DNA of 40,862 nt from contig RDXK01000097.1 in assembly GCA_004292605.1 (NCBI GenBank), positions 1 through 40,862 of the forward strand. The letters run 5' to 3'. Both the position numbers and the translations under genes were made by a program. Positions within the stretch are counted from its first letter, which is position 1, and the number at the start of each line of letters is the position of its first letter. The DNA is from Bacteroidota bacterium (GTDB lineage Bacteria > Bacteroidota > Bacteroidia > Chitinophagales > Chitinophagaceae). The notes under the pieces are model-generated. The model was not told the origin of the DNA. It made no database searches and saw only the letters and a program-made list of their open reading frames with translations. Positions 10,325-18,709 of this stretch are shown piece after piece.

Positions 10325-11866
10325 CTAATCGGCGCCATCGGCACGGCCACGAGTAACGGCAAATGCCCCCACCCGTATACCACATTGTAAACCCACTTCA
10401 CAATCGCTTCGGTAGTGTATGGCCCCATACAGCCTACTAAGGCTAGCTTCTTTGGCCATAGCATCGTACTCGGCAGCTTTGGAAGGATTTATATAACTCA
10501 ACACAGTAGCCGCAGCACCACTGAAAGTACTATGCCCACTAGTATACGCCGGGAAATTAGGTACACCCGTTACGCTTTTTATAGCAGGGTTCATTTGTGA
10601 TGGACGAGGATTGAAATAGGTATATTTTGTATCCCAACATTGTATAGCAGCATCCATTAACGACATATTGAGCAAAGCCAAATTGCGTGCCCAACGTACC
10701 TCACTAAAACCAAGGTTTATAAAATCCTCACAGGCTACCGCATTCCAATGGCCCGGCGGTGTATAAGTGCCAATACCATCGGCCCAAAAATGAGCAATAC
10801 GTAATTGTTCTCTGGTTAGGTTTTGGCTAAAATTCAATACCTCATTTAACTCATCCTTAAACTTTTGCGATTGTGTGCTTGGCGGTGCAGCAGGCCTAAT
10901 GCTTACCATGGCAGCACTGTCTATCAGCCATGCACGTACTTTACCAAATAATGGCAGCATAGGTGGCCTAGCGGGTAACTCTAAACTCTTCCACGGGGTT
11001 TCGCCACGGGTAACTGCATCGGTTTCAAACTGTGCCCAAACAGCTGGATTGGCCGCAGCGGCACCAGCCCTATCGTTTCTAGCACGGGCTATAAATTTAT
11101 TGGCTACGGCTTTACCTAAAGCTTCACCGGCATCTACATCGCTTCGGGTATTCATACCGGCCATAATACGCACCACTTTATGTTCAGCGGCTTTGGCTTG
11201 TATATAGGCAATATCTGCTGGGAACAATAGTTTCAATATTTCTACACTTGCACCCATTACCACTGCATCTTCCGACGGATAAACGGGTAAATCGCTGGTG
11301 GGTAATAATGGTTGAATAGTAGCATCTACTTTATAAGGTGCTTGGCGTAGGTATTGTGCTTTATAAAAATGTGCAGCTACCAAGGCATCGTACTGTGCAG
11401 CAGCCAAGTACGCATAGGCCCTTGCTGCATAAGGCGGATTTGCAAAAGGAAAAATAGGATAGGCTAATGGATTGTTAGCATTAGGGAACGGATAGGTACC
11501 ATCTGCATTTTGGTAAGGCGGCAAATTTCGCTGTGCTACCAAGGTTCGCATTATTTCGTTCCAGCGTAGAACGGCACCTGCACCCCAAAAATTTATTTGC
11601 TGGCGCTGCTGCTGCGAAAGATTGGCTTGGTAACTTTTTATTTCATTTAACTCTAAAATATAATTGGGTGTACCCGCTAAAATACTGGGTGCTGCTAGTG
11701 GAAATTCATTGGCAGTACTCAATAAAATTGGCCGCCAATTACCTGCATTGGCATCGGTTTTTGTGGGGTTCAATACAGGAAATGCCTGCGAACGATCTTC
11801 TAAAGTTTTAGAGCAACTAGCCAAGGAAATAATGGCCATTGCTGCGATATATATCCTACATTTCAT
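10325..11866 (-). CDS. Vanadium-dependent haloperoxidase / PAP2-superfamily lipoprotein (paralog A)
   Basis: Lipoprotein signal (IISLASCSK); KYTYFNPRP (Kx6RP), AYTSGHS, SRLYGAIHYRSD (SRx5Hx3D). Confidence 0.85.
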   Translation of the reverse strand: MKCRIYIAAMAIISLASCSKTLEDRSQAFPVLNPTKTDANAGNWRPILLSTANEFPLAAPSILAGTPNYILELNEIKSYQANLSQQQRQQINFWGAGAVLRWNEIMRTLVAQRNLPPYQNADGTYPFPNANNPLAYPIFPFANPPYAARAYAYLAAAQYDALVAAHFYKAQYLRQAPYKVDATIQPLLPTSDLPVYPSEDAVVMGASVEILKLLFPADIAYIQAKAAEHKVVRIMAGMNTRSDVDAGEALGKAVANKFIARARNDRAGAAAANPAVWAQFETDAVTRGETPWKSLELPARPPMLPLFGKVRAWLIDSAAMVSIRPAAPPSTQSQKFKDELNEVLNFSQNLTREQLRIAHFWADGIGTYTPPGHWNAVACEDFINLGFSEVRWARNLALLNMSLMDAAIQCWDTKYTYFNPRPSQMNPAIKSVTGVPNFPAYTSGHSTFSGAAATVLSYINPSKAAEYDAMAKEASLSRLYGAIHYRSDCEVGLQCGIRVGAFAVTRGRADGAD

Positions 11867-11877
11867 ACTATTATTAT

Positions 11878-12819
11878 TTATGGTTTAGCTTTTTTGCCAC
11901 CTAATTTGGGCATATTCATAATATAAAAAACACCAAGTCCGTACGCGTTGGTTTGTCCTACGTTTCTACCACTTAAAACATGCTGTGTATTGGCTACTAT
12001 AGAAAGGCCATTGAGCTTATTTAAGAAATTATATTTAATGTTAGTGCCTAGCATACCCGCATTCATTCTATTGCTTGGGAAAGGCACATTGTTTCTGGTA
12101 ATATCAAAGCCGCCTAAAGTGGTAAACTGCGTATAAGTAGCTTCGGCTATCCAGCGTTCGCTGCGGTAGCCACTACGTACCTGCCATTGGCTAGCATTGG
12201 GCATAAACACTTCATTGGTATAGTGCATTTCCGTAGTGTAGTAGGCCGTTCTATCGAGCGTTATATTTTGCCTATGCATAAAGCTGGCACTTGCGGTAGT
12301 GGTAAAACTACCTAACTGGTAATCTACCATGGCTCGTAGTGTGGTAGTTTTGCTACGTAAACCAATGCTAAGGGGCAATAAATCGGCCGTATAATTACTC
12401 AACGGTGTACTATACCCTAACAAACCGTAGACCGATAAAAAACCATCTCCAATACTCTTTTCTATCGGCATATATTTTAACCATAAACTCAAATCTTGCA
12501 TGCCTTGCTGGCCCGCCAAATTACCGGCACTGGCTTTGGTACGCACATACGGCACATTGAATAAAAAATTCAATTTACCTGTGATACCATAATTACCCAT
12601 AAGGTTATAAGTAGTGGTAGAAACCGTTCCTAAATTCAAATTGTTTCTTTTCAAGGTGCCTTCCCAGTAGTGGTTCCAGCTGGCGTGCATATACATAGCA
12701 CCGCCACAGAAATTATTTTTTGCCATCATCAAACCATCTGCATCGGTTTGGGCAATACTAGGTGCTGCTAATAGGCAGCTTGCAGCCACCCATGCACCCA
12801 AAATTATTTGCTTCATCAT
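11878..12819 (-). CDS. Putative beta-barrel outer-membrane protein (transporter-like)
   Basis: Signal peptide (MMKQIILGAWVAASCLLAAPSIAQ), alternating beta-strand composition, ends in a GLGVFYI strand; lies between two haloperoxidase-like genes. Confidence 0.7.
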   Translation of the reverse strand: MMKQIILGAWVAASCLLAAPSIAQTDADGLMMAKNNFCGGAMYMHASWNHYWEGTLKRNNLNLGTVSTTTYNLMGNYGITGKLNFLFNVPYVRTKASAGNLAGQQGMQDLSLWLKYMPIEKSIGDGFLSVYGLLGYSTPLSNYTADLLPLSIGLRSKTTTLRAMVDYQLGSFTTTASASFMHRQNITLDRTAYYTTEMHYTNEVFMPNASQWQVRSGYRSERWIAEATYTQFTTLGGFDITRNNVPFPSNRMNAGMLGTNIKYNFLNKLNGLSIVANTQHVLSGRNVGQTNAYGLGVFYIMNMPKLGGKKAKP

Positions 12820-12846
12820 ATAGTTGTAATTGATTGTTGGCAAAAG

Positions 12847-14178
12847 CTATTTTGCCATTTTTAACTGTAACCGCTGGGTAACTATTTTACCCACTTGTTC
12901 GCCCTGCAGGGTTCCTACCGTACAGGAATTTTTATAATGTATACCACCGTAAAACCTACTTACACCGGCTTCTTGGGCGGCTTGTGTAAAACTGGTAAAA
13001 CTCCTAGCACCTATACCAAACTCCATTTGAGAGCTATCGGTAAAAGGCTTGTTGCCAAAATGGCTGGTAAGTACCTGTGCTACTGCTGCACTAATTACGG
13101 CATGACCGCTAGTGTATTCAGGAAAAGGTGGCGTTTGAATAAATGGTTGCCAATTTGCATTGAAATACTTGTTAATCACCGTTTCTGGGCGTACATAATT
13201 GCTTCTATATTTTTCATCCCAGCAGCTAATAAATGCATCAAATAAAGCGATGGCACTTTGTGCGTACGCAGCTATTGTTTCCGCAAAATTGGCTTGGTTG
13301 TTTTTGCAAGCAATACCTACAATATTCATCCAGTGGCCGGGTGGCGAAAACTTTTTAGTAGCATACATTACGTGTCCCGTTACATTCATTTTGAAAGGAT
13401 TATCGTCCCAAAACATCGCTATTTCTTGGTGCTGTGGCAAAGCACTATCACCCACTTCCATCACGGCCTTTACTTCTTTGTAAAAAACACTACTAGTATT
13501 GGTTACGTTAAAAGCAGGTGGTGGTACGGGCTTGCACTGCGATGCACTATCCAACACCAATGTTCTTATACTACGCCAATGTGGCTCTACAGCTTGTGCA
13601 TACATGGGTGGTGTAGGCTGCCAGCGGCCTTCCTCATCTAACACAGTAAACTTGGCTGCACTGCGTAGTTTGGCATAATTATCTTTTTTACTCCATGCTA
13701 TAATAGTATCCGCCACTTGCCCTGCATACTGCTGGGTAGCTTTCACTTGTGCAATTGGCATACCCAAACTATCGGCGTGGTGCAGTAGCATACTCACATA
13801 CTCATCCATACTGCCCTCCGGAAAAGTTACCGTGCTACCTACTTTACAAAAAGCTAATAGGGCAGCCAAAGAGGTGTTTACTTGCTGTTGCGGTAAGGGA
13901 ATACGAGGAAAATGCTTGATTTGCCCGTACAGCGATTGAAAACCCACGCTATCCACAGCCGCCATTACTTCGTACGCAGCAATATTGGCGTACGCATAGT
14001 TTCTGGATGCAATCATCGGCGGAAAATTATTTTCCAATACGATATTGTTCAGTTGCTTAACGGTACTAATATATAATTGGGGCGAACTAAAATATACATT
14101 GCTAGTATCTGGCTTGGTAGTACACGCATGTAGCATACAAACTAGTACGCAAGCCATAAGGCCACGATAAAAAATCAT
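12847..14178 (-). CDS. Vanadium-dependent haloperoxidase / PAP2-superfamily lipoprotein (paralog B)
   Basis: Signal with lipobox (ACVLVCMLHACTTK); KYRSNYVRP, EYTSGHA, SRFYGGIHYKNS. Confidence 0.83.
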   Translation of the reverse strand: MIFYRGLMACVLVCMLHACTTKPDTSNVYFSSPQLYISTVKQLNNIVLENNFPPMIASRNYAYANIAAYEVMAAVDSVGFQSLYGQIKHFPRIPLPQQQVNTSLAALLAFCKVGSTVTFPEGSMDEYVSMLLHHADSLGMPIAQVKATQQYAGQVADTIIAWSKKDNYAKLRSAAKFTVLDEEGRWQPTPPMYAQAVEPHWRSIRTLVLDSASQCKPVPPPAFNVTNTSSVFYKEVKAVMEVGDSALPQHQEIAMFWDDNPFKMNVTGHVMYATKKFSPPGHWMNIVGIACKNNQANFAETIAAYAQSAIALFDAFISCWDEKYRSNYVRPETVINKYFNANWQPFIQTPPFPEYTSGHAVISAAVAQVLTSHFGNKPFTDSSQMEFGIGARSFTSFTQAAQEAGVSRFYGGIHYKNSCTVGTLQGEQVGKIVTQRLQLKMAK

Positions 14179-14227
14179 AATAGAAACAGTAAATAATAAA
14201 GAAAGAAATCTCCAAGTAAATCAACTA

Positions 14228-14770
14228 CTAGCCAGCAATGGGTGGTTTGATTTCACCGTAAAGAAAAGGTGTTTTGTAATGGATGGTGAAGCATTCCTCA
14301 TAAGTTGGCGTTTGCTTTATAAACCTATCAACCTTCCAAATATCTTGTTCTTCAAATTCTGTGAAGCCTTTAAAAGAGGCAATTTTTTTACCAGATTGCT
14401 TTTGCGATTGTAAATCGTTCAACGATTCAAATACTTTTACGCTAGCAGCAGCAATATTGTTTTTTGCGGTATGCGGTATACACTGCAAAAACATGGTATC
14501 GTTGGTTATTTTTTGTTGTACATAATGGTATACTACCCCATCTATCTCAATTTCACCATCTACCCGTTGGTATTGCTGCCAATCTACCTGATACGGTAAC
14601 GAGATAGGCACTTTGATGGTAAACAATTCCTGCTCAGAAAAATTACCAGCATCTAACCGATTCTCCAATGCCACATCGCTCTGCCACTGGGCATAAGCAT
14701 TAGCTACCCTGTGGCCTATAGAAGCCCAGCATAGCACCAACAAACAGCATATGGCAATAACTTGTTTCAT
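14228..14770 (-). CDS. Hypothetical exported protein, first gene of the haloperoxidase unit
   Basis: MKQVIAICCLLVLCWASIGHRVANAYAQWQ... signal peptide; same strand and 49 bp from the next gene; start chosen at 14770 over ORF-track 14956. Confidence 0.7.
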   Translation of the reverse strand: MKQVIAICCLLVLCWASIGHRVANAYAQWQSDVALENRLDAGNFSEQELFTIKVPISLPYQVDWQQYQRVDGEIEIDGVVYHYVQQKITNDTMFLQCIPHTAKNNIAAASVKVFESLNDLQSQKQSGKKIASFKGFTEFEEQDIWKVDRFIKQTPTYEECFTIHYKTPFLYGEIKPPIAG

Positions 14771-14896
14771 GTTTTGGAATGGTGAATATACTGATTTTCG
14801 TTTTTTATTAACAAATACACCGAATTTAAAAAACCTTAATCTGCCTTTTGTGTTTTCTAATTGGGGAAATGATGAAACCATGCACAAGCAATGCAG

Positions 14897-14904
14897 TACA
14901 TTTG
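14897..14904 (+). promoter_or_regulatory. Candidate Bacteroidota -7 element (TAnnTTTG) upstream of the oxidoreductase gene
   Basis: TACATTTG, 38 bp upstream of ATG 14942; no clear -33 TTTG at the expected spacing. Confidence 0.45.
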
Positions 14905-14941
14905 CCCCGCAAAACATAGCAATCATTTTAGGGGATTTACC

Positions 14942-16786
14942 ATGAGTACAGAACAATTAGTAAAAGACGTAGTAATAAAATTTGCAGGAGATAGCGGCGA
15001 TGGTATGCAACTTACCGGCCAACAGTTTACCAATAACACAGCCTTACTAGGTATAGATTTAGCCACTTTCCCCGATTTTCCGGCGGAAATACGGGCCCCA
15101 CAGGGAACATTGCCGGGTGTAAGTGGATTTCAACTGCATTTTAGTAGCGATAAAGTATACACGCCCGGCGATTTGTGCGATGTGCTAGTAGCCATGAATG
15201 CTGCTGCCTTAAAAGTGAACTTGAACACACTAAAACCCGGTGGAAAAATAATCGTAAACACCGATGGTTTTGATGCCAAAAACCTACGATTGGCCAACTA
15301 TGCCGATGGTATAAACCCGCTAGAAAACGGAAGTTTAGATAGCTATGAGGTAATTAAAATGGATGTAACTAAAATTACCCGTGAAGCATTAAAGGAGGTA
15401 CATGAGCTAGGTACCAAGGAAAAAGACCGTGCCAAAAACATGTTTGTACTAGGTTATTTATACTGGATGTACAATAGAAGTTTGGAAAGCACCATTAGCT
15501 TTTTACAAGAAAAATTTGGTAAGAAAGATGTGGTTTTGCAAAGCAATATCAAAGTGCTACAAGCAGGCTACAACTATGGCGATACTACAGAAACATTTAC
15601 CACCCGCTACAAGGTAGAAAAAGCAAAGCTTGCCAGTGGAAGCTACCGAAATATTATGGGTAACCAAGCCTTAGCCTATGGTTTAATAGCCGCTAGCGAA
15701 CAAAGTGGCTTACCTATTTTCTTAGGTACCTATCCTATTACACCAGCATCGGATATTTTGCACGAATTAAGTAGGCACAAAAGCTTTGGCGTACAAACTT
15801 TTCAAGCGGAAGATGAAATAGCAGGTATTACAGCAGCTATTGGCGCTAGCTACGGAGGCAACCTTGGTGTAACTACTACAAGCGGCCCCGGTATGGCACT
15901 TAAAACCGAGGCTATGGGTTTAGCGGTAATGCTGGAAATACCTTTGGTAATAGTAAACGTACAACGTGGTGGCCCTAGTACAGGATTGCCCACTAAAACC
16001 GAACAGAGCGATTTAATGCAAGCCTACTATGGTAGAAATGGCGAATGCCCTATGCCAATAGTAGCCGCCCATACACCTAGTAGCTGTTTTGATGCTGCCT
16101 TTGAAGCAGTAAGGATTGCCGTAGAACATATGACTCCGGTGATACTGTTAAGCGATGGTTTTATAGCCAACGGAGCAGAACCTTGGCAGTTTCCACAGCA
16201 AGAAAATTTACCTACCATACAAGTAAGTTTTGCGGAGGCGAAAGAGGATGAAGCTTTTATGCCCTATAGCCGTAACGAAAAACTAGCACGCCCTTGGGCC
16301 ATACCAGGAACCAAAGGGTTAGAACATAGAATTGGTGGTTTAGAAAAACAAAATATAACAGGTAATGTAAGTTACGATGCGGAGAACCACCAAACCATGG
16401 TGTTACTACGCCAAGCTAAGGTAGATGCTGTGGCAAACTATATTCCTGAACAAACCATTGATAGCGGCGCCGCCACAGGTAAGGTATTAATACTAGGCTG
16501 GGGCAGTACTTACGGAGCTATTAAAAGTGCTGCGTTGGCGTTACAAAAAAAGGGCTATGCTGTTAGTCATGCTCACCTTACATATATCCGTCCGTTTCCT
16601 AAAAATTTAGGTGCATTGTTGGCACAATTTGAACACGTGTTGGTACCGGAAATTAACAACGGTCAATTAGTAAAAATTATTAGAAGTGAGTTTTTGGTAA
16701 ATGCCAAAGGCTATAATAAAATCAAGGGTAATCCTATCACCACTACAGAGCTTGAAGCGTTTGTAGAGGAAACTTATTTTAGTTAG
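14942..16786 (+). CDS. 2-oxoacid:acceptor oxidoreductase, fused gamma-alpha subunit (KorA-like)
   Basis: FAGDSGDGMQLTGQQFTNNTALLGIDLATFPDFPAEIRAPQGT (gamma domain); YPITPASDILHELSRHK, QAEDEIAGITAAIGASYGG, TTSGPGMALKTEAMGLAVMLEIPLVIVNVQRGGPSTGLPTKTEQSDL (alpha domain). Confidence 0.93.
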   Translation: MSTEQLVKDVVIKFAGDSGDGMQLTGQQFTNNTALLGIDLATFPDFPAEIRAPQGTLPGVSGFQLHFSSDKVYTPGDLCDVLVAMNAAALKVNLNTLKPGGKIIVNTDGFDAKNLRLANYADGINPLENGSLDSYEVIKMDVTKITREALKEVHELGTKEKDRAKNMFVLGYLYWMYNRSLESTISFLQEKFGKKDVVLQSNIKVLQAGYNYGDTTETFTTRYKVEKAKLASGSYRNIMGNQALAYGLIAASEQSGLPIFLGTYPITPASDILHELSRHKSFGVQTFQAEDEIAGITAAIGASYGGNLGVTTTSGPGMALKTEAMGLAVMLEIPLVIVNVQRGGPSTGLPTKTEQSDLMQAYYGRNGECPMPIVAAHTPSSCFDAAFEAVRIAVEHMTPVILLSDGFIANGAEPWQFPQQENLPTIQVSFAEAKEDEAFMPYSRNEKLARPWAIPGTKGLEHRIGGLEKQNITGNVSYDAENHQTMVLLRQAKVDAVANYIPEQTIDSGAATGKVLILGWGSTYGAIKSAALALQKKGYAVSHAHLTYIRPFPKNLGALLAQFEHVLVPEINNGQLVKIIRSEFLVNAKGYNKIKGNPITTTELEAFVEETYFS

Positions 16787-16795
16787 TACAAACAC

Positions 16796-16827
16796 TTGCC
16801 AACGCCTTTGCTAATGGGTGTTGGCAA
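16796..16827. terminator. Hairpin between convergent genes, possible terminator
   Basis: Inverted repeat ttgccaac / gttggcaa with extra cc/gg pairing; weak T-tract. Confidence 0.5.
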
Positions 16828-16830
16828 TAT

Positions 16831-18642
16831 TTATGCTCCGTACATTTCACGCAGTTCCAGCTTTTTAATTCGGGATAAAATGGCCCCTTTTGTTCGACCG
16901 AAATAGGCAGCCATTTCAGTCAATGTTTTTCTTTCGTTGTACTGTATCGTAAGTTCCTGATCAAGTTCGGCGTCCCAAGGTTTGTAGGCATCCTTATAGG
17001 TTTGGCGTACTGTTTCCACGGTGTAAGCCGGAGCTTGCGAAACCTCCGCCTCCGTAACAGCTGGCCGCTGGTATTTTTGTTTGATAGGAAATATTTTTTT
17101 AGGGTCGGTAGTGGAACTTATTGGTGGGGCTTTGGTAATTACGTGAATATTAGCACCTACTGCAAAATTTTTCGGTACCAAACTCTCCGGAATACGAAGC
17201 TTATTGGTTGTACGAGTAATAGCTACATATAGTAAATTTATTTCCTCCAATAATCTCGCTTCATTTCCCTGTATTTCACCGTTATCTTTCCATTTCTCAA
17301 GCTTTTCTTGGGTCACAAAATCGTGTACCAATTCTACCGTATCGTACTCCATTCCTTTACAGCGGTGTACGGTAGAAAAAATTACTTGGGCCTGCTCTTT
17401 ATCGTCGCCATCAATATGTTTATCCTTAATGGCTTGTAAGATGGAAGGAATTTCATTACCATATTCCTTTACCATTTCTATCATCATACCCAGCTGTACA
17501 TCTTCTGTTTTTTCCACATATTCTTCTAGCTCCTCTAAACTCTTATTCTGCTGTATAAAACTATCTTTTATCAAGTGTGTTTTTTGGTTGTAAAGGTTCA
17601 ATACATCGTACAAGGAGGCTCCTTCGCTTGCGTAGGTGTAGGAGCTTAAATTTCCTTCAAAATAAATACGTTTAATATCTCGCCTTTCGGTGGTGTATTC
17701 TATGGCTTTCAGTAATAATCCTAAGTTGGTTCTGGCAATTACGGCGAGTGATTTGGTAGCCTTGCTAATTCCCTTACCCACCATGTTCACTTTAGGTGCC
17801 TGCGTTACCAATTTCTTCCATTGAAGTACCTGCATAGCTAGCGAAGCAATTGACTCACCAAAACGAAAACTAGTATTCAAATCAAACTGGGCAAACGGTG
17901 CTTTTTCCAAAGAGTTTACAGCATACCGCCAACCATAAATTTGCTGGTGTGTATCGCCTACAATCACTTTGGTAGCTGGCTGTTGAAAAAACACATCTAA
18001 CATAGCCATAGAAGCATCCTGCCCCTCATCGAACAAAATATATTGGTAGGGTAATTTTGGCTGCGATAATTGAAATTTCTTTAAGTAAAAATCATGCGTC
18101 ACGGGTATTTCAGCCTTATCCATTTTAGCTAAAAATAAGCGTGTTTGCAGCTCGATGTACGCATAGTTATTGGCTACAAAAGCTTTGGCGGTTTCATCTA
18201 CTACAGTATCTAAATAATTCAAAGCTTGTATTCGCTGTGCATCGCTATTACAAAAGTAGCTGGCGAATTTACTAATGTGGTTGGCCACCATATACTCTGC
18301 ATGCTTCTCTGCCCCAACCTGTAAGTTCAAAACCTGAACCAATTCATTGGTTTTATAACCCTTTGCATTTACTTTATACTTACTACCCGGGATGATGTAT
18401 TTAAAAGCTAATGAGTGAGCCGTTTCTACCGCTACGTTTTGCAAACCACCTGCTGCAAAACGCTGCATGGCTTGTAGTTTTACCGCCTTGTTAAAAGCCA
18501 GGTACAATAGGCGGCAATGGGCGGGCTGCAACTTGGCATATTCTATCACCGTAGTGGTTTTACCGGAACCTGCTACGGCATTAATAACCATATCACCCTT
18601 TGAATTTAAAATAGAAATTTGCTCCTGTGTTAGCTGCATCAT
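16831..18642 (-). CDS. UvrD/Rep-like superfamily 1 DNA helicase with C-terminal HTH
   Basis: Walker A NAVAGSGKTTT, DEGQD box, GDTHQQIYGWR, STVHRCKGMEYDTV, LLYVAITRTTNKL; C-terminus TLTEMAAYFGRTKGAILSRIKKLEL is HTH-like. Confidence 0.9.
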   Translation of the reverse strand: MMQLTQEQISILNSKGDMVINAVAGSGKTTTVIEYAKLQPAHCRLLYLAFNKAVKLQAMQRFAAGGLQNVAVETAHSLAFKYIIPGSKYKVNAKGYKTNELVQVLNLQVGAEKHAEYMVANHISKFASYFCNSDAQRIQALNYLDTVVDETAKAFVANNYAYIELQTRLFLAKMDKAEIPVTHDFYLKKFQLSQPKLPYQYILFDEGQDASMAMLDVFFQQPATKVIVGDTHQQIYGWRYAVNSLEKAPFAQFDLNTSFRFGESIASLAMQVLQWKKLVTQAPKVNMVGKGISKATKSLAVIARTNLGLLLKAIEYTTERRDIKRIYFEGNLSSYTYASEGASLYDVLNLYNQKTHLIKDSFIQQNKSLEELEEYVEKTEDVQLGMMIEMVKEYGNEIPSILQAIKDKHIDGDDKEQAQVIFSTVHRCKGMEYDTVELVHDFVTQEKLEKWKDNGEIQGNEARLLEEINLLYVAITRTTNKLRIPESLVPKNFAVGANIHVITKAPPISSTTDPKKIFPIKQKYQRPAVTEAEVSQAPAYTVETVRQTYKDAYKPWDAELDQELTIQYNERKTLTEMAAYFGRTKGAILSRIKKLELREMYGA

Positions 18643-18709
18643 TATTTATAAACAATAGCCGACAAAGTAACAGTATTCTACTGCTTACATAGCAAAATAC
18701 AGTCGCTTT

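Noticed and set aside
13199-13641. Plus-strand ORFs of 94 and 127 aa
   Set aside because: Antisense to haloperoxidase paralog B, Trp/Cys/Ile-rich nonsense-like composition, no recognisable domain.
17204-17593. 129-aa Ser/Cys-rich plus-strand ORF
   Set aside because: Antisense shadow of the helicase gene.
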